NCBI RefSeq assembly: GCF_900101345.1
Contig: NZ_FMUX01000016.1
Coordinates: forward strand, 62,001 to 126,000
From: Desulfoluna spongiiphila
Lineage (GTDB): Bacteria > Desulfobacterota > Desulfobacteria > Desulfobacterales > Desulfolunaceae
Length of the DNA: 64,000 nt
Direction: 5' to 3'
Positions 17,605 to 26,279 of this stretch are shown piece after piece. Position 1 is the stretch's first letter; every line of letters begins with the position of its first letter. The position numbers were made by a program, and so were the translations under genes. Below the pieces are notes generated by a model that saw only the letters and a program-made list of their open reading frames with translations, searched no databases and had not been told where the DNA came from.

Positions 17605-19977
17605 CTACCGCACCACCACGGAAAGATCGGCATACCGCCCCGAGGCGTCCATCACCGTCAGGGTGTGCCTGCCTGGGGTGGGAAAGGTGATACGGGCGGA
17701 CGCCCCGTCACGGCTTCGGGACACCCAGGTGTGGTCGATCATCCAGTGCAGGGGACCGCTGCCGCCGGTGGCACAGAGTTCCACGGTGAGTGGCTGTCCG
17801 GGTTTTAAGGGGTCTTTGAGAACGGCACCGTCACGGGTGCCGTGGATGGTGATAGGGGCGCTCAAGGGAGCTTCCCCTGCACGGCAGGTGAGATCGGGGT
17901 CGGGAAACCGGCTTCGGTCCCGGATCCATGGGGGGAGAAAGGCGATGGCCCCTGCTGGCCACCTGGCGATGGTACGGGTGGGAATATGCGGCCTGTCCGG
18001 GTGGGTTGCCAGCCAGCGATCGAGGCAGGGACCGTAAAGCCCTTTGCCGTTGTCCGGGTTCACGGAGACGACAAGGGGATTGGGCGCCATAATGACGTCT
18101 TCACGGCCGGAGGCAAAGGTTGGCGGGATGGTATCGTTGAGAACCCAGGCCGTCCGCTTGACGTGGCAATGGCCGGGCTCGGTGTCCGACGAAGAGACGC
18201 CCAGGGGCCAGCAAACGGTTTCCCGGGACACACTTGCGGGCATCACCGAGCCCGTTGGGGCTGCCGGGGGCAGACGGTCGGCCACCTGAAACAGGATGGG
18301 GACGGCCGTAACGGCACCGTAGTGACCGGGAAGGGGCGTGCCGTCGGGGCGTCCCACCCAGACCCCCAGGGTGTGGGTATCGGTGACGCCCACGGCCCAG
18401 GCATCCCGAAAGCCGTAACTCGTCCCGGTTTTCCAGGCCAGCTTCCGGTTGCTGCGCATGCCGAAGCGCCCCCGCCTGTTCCGATTTCTCTCCGGCGTCT
18501 CCAGGATACGACGGATAATCCAGGCTGCCCCTTCCGAGAGTACCTGGGTCTCAGTGCCCCGGGCCTGTGAGAGCCTCCCCAAAGGCATCACCCTGCCTCC
18601 CCTGGCAAAAGCGGAAAACCCCGCCACCAACTCTTCCAGGGTGGTTCCCACTCCTCCCAGGACCATGGCAAGGTTGGGTTCCCCGCCCTCGGGATAGCGC
18701 AGATGAATGCCCGCCTGGCGCAGGAGGCTGTCAAAACGCACCGGTCCCACCCTGTCAAGAAGGTCCACGGCCGGAACGTTCAGGGACCGGACCAGGGCAT
18801 CGGCGGCCGATACCGGCCCGGAGAAATGGCGTGTAAAATTAAGGGGCGTGTACCCGCCGATGGACAGGGGGCTGTCCATGAGCAGGCTCTCCGAATGAAT
18901 AAGGCCCTCGTCAAGGGCGACGGCGTACAAGAAGGGCTTCAGGGTGGAACCCGGAGACCTCACGGCCCGAACCATATCCACGTGACCGAAGCGCCCTTCG
19001 TCAAAAAAGTCCATGGAGCCCTTGTACCCCCTGACCAGCCCCGTGTCGTTCTCCACCACCAGAAACGCCACGGAGGTCCCGGACGGCAGCTCGCCCTTCA
19101 GGTTAACCGCAAGATCGGCCAACCCTGCCTGGAGGGAAGGATCTATGGGGGTCTGGATCACCCCCTGACCCGGACAGGCTCGCCTCAGGCGACGGGCCAA
19201 AAGCGGCGCTCGAAACGGGGGCTTCCAGGACTGGACGGCCAGGGGTTCGTCCCGGGCCTCTTCTCCCTGCCAGGGCTCCCAGCGGCCAAACCCCACAAGG
19301 CGGCGTATCACCTTGTTGCGGGCCGTAACGGCCCGGTTGGGGTGCAGGTCGGGCCGATAGCGGGACGGCGCCTGGGGCAACACGGCCAACAGGGCCGCTT
19401 CGGCGTGGGTCAGCTCAGCGGCGGGTTTGCCCAGGTAAGTCAGGGACGCGGCCTGCACCCCTTCCACGGTGCCGCCAAAGGGGGCATGGTTCAGGTACAG
19501 GGTAAGGATCTCCTCTTTGGTGAGACGCCGCTCCAGTTGAAGGGCACGGAGCATCTGGCCGATCTTACCGGCAACGGTGCGCCGATGGGGGTGAAGAATC
19601 CGGGCCACCTGCATGGTGAGGGTGGAGCCCCCGGACACGATGCGCCCGTGCCGAATCGCGTCTGCAAGGGCACGTGCCATGGCCAGGGGGTTCACCCCGG
19701 GATGCCGGTAGAACCAGCGATCCTCGTAAGCCAGAAGGGCCTCGATGTAGATCGGGGAGACCTCTTCAAGGGTCACCGGGTACCGCCAGATGCCCCGGTC
19801 ATCGGGAAACACCCGCAAAGGGCTCCCTTCCCGGTCCACCACCGTCACGGCCATGCCCTCACCCGGTGCCGGAATGTCCGGCGGGAAGGCCAGGTCCAGG
19901 CAGACCGCCAGCACTACCGCGCAGGCCAGCACGGCAAGCCTCCAGGTTCCCTTGATGATCGCAAGCACACGTGCCAT
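17605..19977 (-). CDS. pbpC: Penicillin-binding protein 1C (bifunctional peptidoglycan synthase)
   Basis: A 790-residue protein with one N-terminal membrane anchor. The glycosyltransferase 51 domain has EDRWFYRHPGV, GGSTLTMQVAR and KEEILTLYLNHAPFGG. The transpeptidase domain has SPGSTLKPF (SxxK), RSLN (SxN) and KTGTSYGFRDAW. The last ~90 residues form the PBP1C-specific C-terminal beta domain. It polymerises and cross-links glycan strands at the inner membrane surface. In many bacteria pbpC is adjacent to an alpha-2-macroglobulin gene; here that gene lies about 33 kb away. GGGAAGG precedes the ATG. Confidence 0.93.
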   Translation of the reverse strand: MARVLAIIKGTWRLAVLACAVVLAVCLDLAFPPDIPAPGEGMAVTVVDREGSPLRVFPDDRGIWRYPVTLEEVSPIYIEALLAYEDRWFYRHPGVNPLAMARALADAIRHGRIVSGGSTLTMQVARILHPHRRTVAGKIGQMLRALQLERRLTKEEILTLYLNHAPFGGTVEGVQAASLTYLGKPAAELTHAEAALLAVLPQAPSRYRPDLHPNRAVTARNKVIRRLVGFGRWEPWQGEEARDEPLAVQSWKPPFRAPLLARRLRRACPGQGVIQTPIDPSLQAGLADLAVNLKGELPSGTSVAFLVVENDTGLVRGYKGSMDFFDEGRFGHVDMVRAVRSPGSTLKPFLYAVALDEGLIHSESLLMDSPLSIGGYTPLNFTRHFSGPVSAADALVRSLNVPAVDLLDRVGPVRFDSLLRQAGIHLRYPEGGEPNLAMVLGGVGTTLEELVAGFSAFARGGRVMPLGRLSQARGTETQVLSEGAAWIIRRILETPERNRNRRGRFGMRSNRKLAWKTGTSYGFRDAWAVGVTDTHTLGVWVGRPDGTPLPGHYGAVTAVPILFQVADRLPPAAPTGSVMPASVSRETVCWPLGVSSSDTEPGHCHVKRTAWVLNDTIPPTFASGREDVIMAPNPLVVSVNPDNGKGLYGPCLDRWLATHPDRPHIPTRTIARWPAGAIAFLPPWIRDRSRFPDPDLTCRAGEAPLSAPITIHGTRDGAVLKDPLKPGQPLTVELCATGGSGPLHWMIDHTWVSRSRDGASARITFPTPGRHTLTVMDASGRYADLSVVVR

Positions 19978-20285
19978 GGATTGCCCTTCCCTTGTGGGCC
20001 TTATCTAAATATGCCCCGTGGGCGATGGGGCCCAACCCGTTGGATTCGCCTTCATGGGTCCCCTGCCGCCCGGCCTTGTCTTTCCGAACCGATAATCAAC
20101 GAATAGTTCCCCGTAGCCCGGCCACCTATCTTTTCTATTTTTGTTTCGCATCGTTAGTAAACATCGCTTAAAAACTTCATGAATGCCATGGTTCCCTGTG
20201 GCATCACGATCGCCTCAAAATATAGTAATCCCCCATTGTATTCCTTGAAAGGCTCTGGTATCCACACTCTTTCACAACCAACCAC
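19978..20285. other. Upstream region of the purine permease unit
   Basis: No gene is seen. The segment directly before the aptamer is AT-rich and holds ttgaaa at 20245-20250, a possible -35 element, but no well-spaced -10 could be assigned with confidence. The divergent pbpC promoter should also be here. Confidence 0.4.
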
Positions 20286-20349
20286 CCCATATAATCCTGA
20301 TGACATGGGTCAGGAGTCTCTACCGGAAGGCCGTCCATCCGACTATGGG
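20286..20349 (+). promoter_or_regulatory. Purine riboswitch aptamer, guanine/hypoxanthine type
   Basis: The conserved purine-aptamer core is present: CCCATATAATCCTGATGACA, then the CAGGAGTCTCTACCGG junction, then CCGACTATGGG closing the P1 stem (CCCAT with ATGGG). P2 is CCTGA/TCAGG and P3 is CGGA/TCCG. The specificity base in GACTA is C, as in guanine- and hypoxanthine-binding aptamers; adenine aptamers have U there. About 130 bases separate it from the permease start. GGTCTC/GAGACC and other stems downstream could act as the expression platform, but the switching helix could not be settled by eye. Confidence 0.9.
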
Positions 20350-20477
20350 AGTGCAAGAAAAGCCGCAGGTCTCCTGTTGTCCCGGGTGATCTGTTTTCGT
20401 ATTTCTGCGCCCTCGAGAGACCCCTTGTTCGGCATGTATTTTCAGGAACATGACAACCGCATAAGGAGTCTCATACA

Positions 20478-21533
20478 ATGGAATACATCAAAGATATCCT
20501 GGCCGCCCTGAGCGTCATTCTCAACGGCCTGCCCCAGGGCCTTCTCGCCCTCTCCTTCGGCTTTGCCTCCATCCCCACGGCCCTGGCCTTTATCGTTGGC
20601 GCCGCTGGGTGCCTTCTCTTCGGGTGCGTGGCCCCCATCTCTTTTCAGGCAGAAACCATCACCCTGGCCGGAACCATGGGCAAAAACATGCAGGAACGCC
20701 TCTCCATGATCTTCTTCGGGGCGGCGGCCATGGCCACCATCGGTGTCTTCGGCTTTCTGGAAAAAATCGTCAGCTTTGTGGGGCCCGCCATCACCAACGG
20801 CATGATGGCAGGGGTCGGCATCATGCTCGCCAGGGTAGCCTTCGGCATGGCCACAAAAAACAAAGCGGTGGGGTTCAGCTCCATCGCCTCAGGGTTTCTC
20901 ACCTACATGATGACCAAGGACCTGGTCTACACCATCACCATCTCCGTGGTGCTCTCAAGCGCCGTGGCCCTGGCCATGAAACAGAAATCCGACATGAACG
21001 CCGTTGAAAAAGAGGGCTTTTCCCTCCAGAAACCCATCCTCAACCTGTCTGTGGCCCGTGGGGCCCTGGCCATGGTCTGCCTCAACATCGGGGCCAACAT
21101 CGCCTTTGGAAAAATCACCGGCAACATCGCAGGCGCCAGCGTCAACGTGGATCACCTGGCCATCTACAGCAGCCTGGCGGACATGGCCTCTTCCCTGTTC
21201 GGCGGCGGCCCCGTGGAAGCCATCATCTCCGCCACGGGCAGCGCCCCGCACCCGGTCTTTTCCGGCGTGCTCATGATGACCCTTATGGCCATCATCCTCT
21301 TTGCCGGACTCCTTCCCAAGATCGGGAAATACGTCCCCAGCGAATCCATCGCCGGCTTCCTCTTCGTCCTGGGAGCCATCGTCACCGTCCCCATCAACGC
21401 CTCGGCAGCCCTTGGCGGTGGAAACACCATTGTGGGCGGAGTCACCATGGCGGTCACCGCCATCTCCGACCCTTTTTTGGGCATGATGGCCGGCCTCATC
21501 GTGAAATGCCTCTCACCCCTGGTGGGCTTCTGA
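20478..21533 (+). CDS. NCS2-type purine permease
   Basis: A 351-residue membrane protein with about ten helices, shorter than most NCS2 carriers (around 430). The SFGFASIPTALAFIVG start and repeated GxxxA-rich helices fit a nucleobase:cation symporter of the NCS2/AzgA-like group. The upstream guanine-type riboswitch and the downstream phosphoribosyltransferase support guanine, hypoxanthine or xanthine as substrate. Ribosome binding site aaggag with the ATG seven to eight bases on. Truncation at either end is not evident, because both ends look natural. Confidence 0.8.
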   Translation: MEYIKDILAALSVILNGLPQGLLALSFGFASIPTALAFIVGAAGCLLFGCVAPISFQAETITLAGTMGKNMQERLSMIFFGAAAMATIGVFGFLEKIVSFVGPAITNGMMAGVGIMLARVAFGMATKNKAVGFSSIASGFLTYMMTKDLVYTITISVVLSSAVALAMKQKSDMNAVEKEGFSLQKPILNLSVARGALAMVCLNIGANIAFGKITGNIAGASVNVDHLAIYSSLADMASSLFGGGPVEAIISATGSAPHPVFSGVLMMTLMAIILFAGLLPKIGKYVPSESIAGFLFVLGAIVTVPINASAALGGGNTIVGGVTMAVTAISDPFLGMMAGLIVKCLSPLVGF

Positions 21534-21737
21534 TGACCCGAAAGTACAGGGCAGCCTTGCCGTTTGACACGGTGCCCCACCAGGGCGTAAAACCGATTCC
21601 GCCAAAGGGCGATGTGATTTGCCCATTCTGATGTGCTCACATGTACCCAGCACATGCTTGCGGCGTTTGAATAAACGCCACCGACGGTTGCCCGACTGTA
21701 TTTATCTGTTTTTGTAATTATTCAGTAACAAAAGGCA

Positions 21738-21899
21738 GCCTCCGGCGGCAAGGTGTGCCACCTTGGAAGCAGGTTGCGGATGCGCTTTGCCCCTCGTTCC
21801 TCGGGTCAAAGTACATCCGCCGTTAAAACTCAGTTCATTTAAGCAGTTCAACCCATACGAACTGACAAACGTTTAGCCCCCGGCAGACCCGCCGGGGGC
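21738..21899 (+). repeat. Interspersed repeat, copy E
   Basis: GCCTCCGGCGGC at the left, GACCCGCCGGGGGC at the right. It includes the AAGGTG-tgc-CACCTT hairpin and the GTACATCCGCC stem. It lies between the permease and the phosphoribosyltransferase, inside a probable transcription unit, in the genes' orientation. Confidence 0.8.
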
Positions 21900-21942
21900 A
21901 TAAGCTGAATAGTTACCTATTTTTTTACTTGAAGGATATCCC

Positions 21943-22488
21943 ATGAACAAAACATACAGACTGGAAGTGGCCGGTGTAACACGAGACCTTCCCATCATCC
22001 CCATCAGTGACACACTGAGCATCGCAAGCTTCGTGGTTCTGGGCGACACCGAGCTCATCTGCGCCGCAGCGCCCCTGCTTAAAGAAAAACTCCCGGACGT
22101 GGACGTCCTCGTCACCGCAGAAGCTAAGGGCATTCCCCTTGTCTTTGAGGTCTCGCGCCTCATGGGCATGAAACAATTTTTCGTAGCGAGAAAAAGCGTG
22201 AAAGCCTACATGGACAACCCGGTCATTGACGAGGTGCAATCCATCACCACCACGAACAAGCAGCTCCTCTGCTTAGACGCTCTCGATGCCGCAGCCATCA
22301 AAGGCAAACGCGTGGCTATCATTGATGACGTCATCAGTACCGGCGAATCCATCGAAGCCATTGAGCGCCTCGTCAAAGCCGTGGGGGGCATCGTCACCGT
22401 CAAGGCGGCTATCCTCGCCGAAGGAGATGCCGCCTCCCGCAAGGATATTCTCTTTCTGGAAGAGCTCCCCCTGTTTCCCGCGGAATAG
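21943..22488 (+). CDS. Adenine/purine phosphoribosyltransferase
   Basis: A 181-residue type I phosphoribosyltransferase. The PRPP-binding loop is VAIIDDVISTGES; TAEAKGIPLVFEVSRLMG is the substrate-loop segment of APRT-like enzymes. It converts a free purine base and PRPP to the nucleotide. Annotated relatives are called adenine phosphoribosyltransferases, but the riboswitch upstream senses guanine-type bases, so hypoxanthine or guanine use is possible. It follows the NCS2 permease after a repeat copy and ends at a strong hairpin. The start has ggatatccc, a weak ribosome binding site. Confidence 0.85.
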   Translation: MNKTYRLEVAGVTRDLPIIPISDTLSIASFVVLGDTELICAAAPLLKEKLPDVDVLVTAEAKGIPLVFEVSRLMGMKQFFVARKSVKAYMDNPVIDEVQSITTTNKQLLCLDALDAAAIKGKRVAIIDDVISTGESIEAIERLVKAVGGIVTVKAAILAEGDAASRKDILFLEELPLFPAE

Positions 22489-22503
22489 CCTGACCAGGTA
22501 TAA

Positions 22504-22542
22504 ACAGGCTCTCCCCCACGCCCAGCCAAGAGGAGAGCCTGT
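22504..22542 (+). terminator. Hairpin terminator of the purine unit
   Basis: ACAGGCTCTCC and GGAGAGCCTGT form an 11-bp perfect stem shortly after the phosphoribosyltransferase stop, followed by gcttgttg, a weak U-tract. Confidence 0.7.
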
Positions 22543-22681
22543 GCTTGTTGATTACACAAACCGGTTGTAACACCTCAGGCTATGCCGTCGTCGGCCCTGC
22601 AGGAGCCCACCCCTTGAAACAGGTCAACAGACAGGTCTTAAAATGGGATTTTTTGCAACCGGAAGGACCCCGTCCCGGGAT

Positions 22682-23176
22682 TTACCCCATGGTGTCCATG
22701 CGCCGGGCCAGCGCCAGGAGCTCCTCTTTTTTCGGGCGGTAGACCAACATGGCCACAGCAGCAACACCCAGGAGTTGGTAGAAAGAGAGGGCATCCTTTG
22801 CCAGGAGAAAAAGGACCAGGCCGTAAATACCGATGCTCTCAAGGAGGGCTGAGGTGACAATCACGATGACGGAGTACCGCGCCACCGCCGGATGCTGGGC
22901 GGAGGGCATCGATCGTAAGTTCTTCACCGCCCCCGGATGCCCCAGCATAAACCCCCGCAGAAAATGAACCGCCACGAGGGTCGCTGCGGAAATACCGAAC
23001 AGCGCGTACCGAAGGGTCACCAGTGGGAATTTATCCCCCACCGCGGCCGTCAGGGTATCTGCGATAAAAAGGCTTACCCCGAGGTACACACCCAGGGAAG
23101 CAAAGATAGCTCCCCAAATGATCAGGATCAAAGAAAAACCGGAATCAAGCTTTTTAATTTCGTCTGGTTCGATCAT
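22682..23176 (-). CDS. Membrane protein resembling a doubled ATP synthase c-type hairpin
   Basis: A 164-residue protein with four predicted helices in two pairs. The third helix contains TSALLESIGIYGLVLFLL, close to the ion-binding second helix of F-type c subunits (E-x-I-x-I-Y-G-L-V). A short cytoplasmic helix ends the protein. The ATG at 23176 is preferred; the longer frame upstream has no membrane or family character. It is monocistronic, with no ATP synthase genes nearby, so it is not an obvious c ring component. The resemblance is by eye; an unrelated small membrane protein is possible. Confidence 0.65.
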   Translation of the reverse strand: MIEPDEIKKLDSGFSLILIIWGAIFASLGVYLGVSLFIADTLTAAVGDKFPLVTLRYALFGISAATLVAVHFLRGFMLGHPGAVKNLRSMPSAQHPAVARYSVIVIVTSALLESIGIYGLVLFLLAKDALSFYQLLGVAAVAMLVYRPKKEELLALARRMDTMG

Positions 23177-23339
23177 GGACACCTGCCTCGTCAAGTTCGT
23201 GTTCCCGAAACGTTGGGTAAAAACACCCGCAACAAAACGCGACTTCGACCATACCACAGGATGGCATCCATGTTCATCCATGAAACAGACCGACAGGTAC
23301 AGAAACATGTCACCGGGAGTCACCCCGGTGCATTCCCCC

Positions 23340-24089
23340 TTACTCCCCGAACACTTTTTTCAATAGCGCGGTGGTCTGCTTCACCGGGTCTTTCCGGATT
23401 TCAGCCTCTTCAATGGCAATATAATGAAAAATCCCGTCGACCCCTTTGTCCAGGACATAATCGGTGAGATCAGCCTTCACATCCGGGACATACGGCATGG
23501 TCTTGTACTGATCCATCACCTTGTCGTAGGCCTGGATGGCCCCTACTTCGGAGAGGGTCTGATCCACCACAGGCGCCATCTCCTTCTTCAGGGACGGGGT
23601 CATTTTCTCTTGAAAGTAGAGGGTCGCCGAGTTCTCTGGCCCGTCATAGATCTGCTTGACATCCTCAAAGGTCATCTCGGCGATGGCATCCATGAAAAGC
23701 GATTTCGCTTTGGGGGTTGCGGCCTCGGCTCCCCGGTTCAACTTGAGCTCAAGATCGTCCACCAGATGCCCCATGCCCGCCTTGTCCAGCATGGATTTCA
23801 CCGCCTGAAGCTCCGGCGGCAAGGGGATGTGAATGGCCGGGTCGCCGTTGAACCCATCTGCGGTACCCAACTGGCCGACGACACTCTCGGTGCCCATGCG
23901 AAGCGCCTCCTTGAACGCATCGCCGATCTCACCGGTGGATGGTGCCCCCTCAGCCACCTCCGTACTTTCTCCACTGTCTTTCTTGAAGATATTGATCTTA
24001 TCCAGCCATGACCCTTCCGCTTCCCGGTAAACGGACGACCCTGCAACCACACACAGGGCAATCCCCACGGATATCCACTGTTTTTTCAT
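23340..24089 (-). CDS. DUF4197-family exported protein
   Basis: A 249-residue protein with a signal peptide (MKKQWISVGIALCVVAGSS). The mature sequence matches the helical DUF4197 pattern: GEIGDAFKEALRMGTESVVGQLG, AIHIPLPPELQAVKSMLDKAGMGHLVDDLELKLNRGAE and VDGIFHYIAIEEAEIRKDP. The role of the family is unknown. The start at 24089 has GAGGAA before it and begins the signal peptide; a longer frame upstream is not credible. Confidence 0.88.
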   Translation of the reverse strand: MKKQWISVGIALCVVAGSSVYREAEGSWLDKINIFKKDSGESTEVAEGAPSTGEIGDAFKEALRMGTESVVGQLGTADGFNGDPAIHIPLPPELQAVKSMLDKAGMGHLVDDLELKLNRGAEAATPKAKSLFMDAIAEMTFEDVKQIYDGPENSATLYFQEKMTPSLKKEMAPVVDQTLSEVGAIQAYDKVMDQYKTMPYVPDVKADLTDYVLDKGVDGIFHYIAIEEAEIRKDPVKQTTALLKKVFGE

Positions 24090-24399
24090 ATGAAGTTCCT
24101 CGTAAGGGGTGTCGGGTATCAGGCAGAACGCCTGGGACGCAAGGCAACACGCGTCCTTAAAAGACAAGGGCTTTCGCGGAATAGCACAAAAAAACAGGAA
24201 AGGGGAGACATGGACAGCGCGGCGGCAGGAGGGGTGCGAAAGCCTGTAATAACTCAGGTAATATACCATGACATGGGCGCATAGGGACATAAAAATAGAT
24301 TCCCTCTCACCAACGTCATTCGGTTAAACGGCCCGCTCAGGTGCGAAACTTCAAGTTCAGAAACGAGTTCAGGCTGGGGCCTGTTCCGTGTGTACATCT
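24090..24399. other. Gene-free stretch of about 310 bases
   Basis: It separates the DUF4197 gene from the AT-richer block that begins with the acetyltransferase. No gene, repeat or structured RNA was recognised. Confidence 0.5.
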
Positions 24400-24948
24400 T
24401 TACTGCGCCATTTTCTGTGCGGGGAGGCCCACACTCCGAATGTATGTTGCGGGGACGCCTCCGACAACCGTATAGGGATCCACGTTTTCAGTCACCACCG
24501 CTCCGGCTGCAACCACTGCGCCCCGGCCTATGGTTACCCCTTGAGTGATGATTGCACCCCCTCCGATCCAGGCTTCGCTTTCTACTGTTATCGGCCGGGT
24601 CGTCATCCCTCTTCCCACGCCCTCAACGTATCTCAGGCTGTGGCTTGCGGTTTCAAACATAACCTGCGGGCCAATCAGGACACGGTCCCCGATAATCACC
24701 TTGTCCCTGGGAACACCGAAACGCACATGTGTATTAATAAAACAGTTTGCCCCGATTTCAACGTTCCCGGCGCATCCGATGGGCCGAATGGTAAGCGGCC
24801 CCCAGATGGTGCACCTGCCTTTTACCCCCACCCGGGCCAGGCGAAAAAAAACATACCGGTGCCTGTCTGCCCAGGCACTCCTTGGAAGATGGTTTGCCAG
24901 GGCCAGAAAAACAGACTCTCTCACGGAAGGTCCTTTTAGTTTGAACAT
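24400..24948 (-). CDS. Hexapeptide-repeat O-acetyltransferase
   Basis: A 182-residue left-handed beta-helix transferase: repeated [LIV]-G-x-x-x-x segments such as VEIGANCFINTHVRFG, VIIGDRVLIGPQVMF, AWIGGGAIITQGVTIGRGAVVAAGAVVTENV, then VGGVPATYIR. The layout matches maltose/galactoside and capsule O-acetyltransferases, which move acetyl from acetyl-CoA to a sugar hydroxyl. It overlaps the end of the MFS gene by 13 bases, so the two are translated together. It may modify a surface glycan; its substrate is unknown. Confidence 0.88.
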   Translation of the reverse strand: MFKLKGPSVRESVFLALANHLPRSAWADRHRYVFFRLARVGVKGRCTIWGPLTIRPIGCAGNVEIGANCFINTHVRFGVPRDKVIIGDRVLIGPQVMFETASHSLRYVEGVGRGMTTRPITVESEAWIGGGAIITQGVTIGRGAVVAAGAVVTENVDPYTVVGGVPATYIRSVGLPAQKMAQ

Positions 24949-26138
24949 ACGGTGTAGTCCTTCATTTCGGTTTGTCTTTCCGGAAAGAAAAAAATGATGA
25001 AAACCGTTAGAACAGGAATAAAGGAAATATAAAAAAGAACTGTTTTAATGGAATACAAATCAGCCAGCTTCCCGACGAGGGGGGAAAAGAAACCTCCCAA
25101 CCCAAACGCAAGCCCCATCATCAGGCTTGACACCATTGACCTTCCCTTTGGGGCAAGCTCTTGTGCCATCACCACCCCCAGAGTCATGGTGGCAAACAGA
25201 AAAAAACCAGCTATAAAAGCTCCCGGATAGACCCAATGCCCTGAAGAGCGGATAAAAAGCAAAAGGATGGGCGTCATCAGGGTATGCGTTATAAGAAAAA
25301 TAATCTTGTACCCGATCCTGTCCGAAAGATACCCAGCGGCAAGCCCACTTATTGCGCCGGAGGTGATCAAAAGTGAATTCACAATTCCGATTGATACGAG
25401 TGAATACCCCCTGTCGTAGAGCATAATGGATGTAAAGGTATAAAAGGATTGCCCCACGATAGCCCGCAGGACCATAACAAACCATATAAGTAATATAGCC
25501 TTCCAGACACCTCCCAACGACTCCTTGATGGATCCTAGGAAGCCGTGATCCTGAAAGCCTTCACTTATTGGAACGGGGATGAGGGGATAGACGCATATCA
25601 GGCAAAATATGCCCATAAAAAGCGTATACGACGTGTTTTCAAAACCAAAGGCATGGATGTACCAGGAGATGAAAAGCGGCCCTATTCCAAATGCCACGGT
25701 TCCCCCCGTGTTGAAAACCGAAAGGCAGACCCCCTTTCTTGCCCCGCTGTAAAGCGGAACCATACCCGTTATTGAAGGGTGAAACATGGATGAGCCGATA
25801 GCCCCGAGTGCTGTTACGGCGACAAGCAGATAAAAACTGTGAGCTATGCAGGAAAGGGGAAAAAAAAGGATTGTCAGCAGGACTCCGCAAAGAGCGAACA
25901 GCTTTGTCTGGTATCTGTCGGAAAGATATCCCACTGTTGGCTGGACGATAAACGCAAGAAACCTGACAACGCCTGTGAGCAATCCGATTTGCGTCATGGA
26001 GAGCATCATTTTTTCTTGGTACAAGGGAAGCATGGTGCTGAAAAAAGAGGTATAAAAGTCACCTATAAAATGAATCGCCGTCAAGGCAAATATGATTTTC
26101 ACATTTGCTTTGACGTTGCTGTCTACATCGTAACTCAT
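24936..26138 (-). CDS. MFS transporter, fosmidomycin-resistance (Fsr)-like
   Basis: A 400-residue protein with twelve helices. The first helices carry HFIGDFYTSFFSTMLPLYQEKMMLSMTQIGLL, the pattern of Fsr-like MFS exporters, then GYLSDRYQTK as motif A and SGARKGVCLSVFNTGG. It is an inner-membrane proton antiporter, probably an exporter. Coupled with the acetyltransferase downstream, it could export an acetylated or small lipophilic product. The DNA is AT-richer than the genes before it, which suggests a transferred block. Confidence 0.85.
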   Translation of the reverse strand: MSYDVDSNVKANVKIIFALTAIHFIGDFYTSFFSTMLPLYQEKMMLSMTQIGLLTGVVRFLAFIVQPTVGYLSDRYQTKLFALCGVLLTILFFPLSCIAHSFYLLVAVTALGAIGSSMFHPSITGMVPLYSGARKGVCLSVFNTGGTVAFGIGPLFISWYIHAFGFENTSYTLFMGIFCLICVYPLIPVPISEGFQDHGFLGSIKESLGGVWKAILLIWFVMVLRAIVGQSFYTFTSIMLYDRGYSLVSIGIVNSLLITSGAISGLAAGYLSDRIGYKIIFLITHTLMTPILLLFIRSSGHWVYPGAFIAGFFLFATMTLGVVMAQELAPKGRSMVSSLMMGLAFGLGGFFSPLVGKLADLYSIKTVLFYISFIPVLTVFIIFFFPERQTEMKDYTVCSN

Positions 26139-26279
26139 TACACGTTAATCCCTGAACTGTTGAAAATAGTTATGATCTCAGCTCGAGTATCCGGGGTTTT
26201 GTTAAAATCTGCCTATGTCAGGCTTTGCAGTTGCGGCCCGGACTTCCCGGCGACCAGACAGAGGGAACCGTCAACTTCA

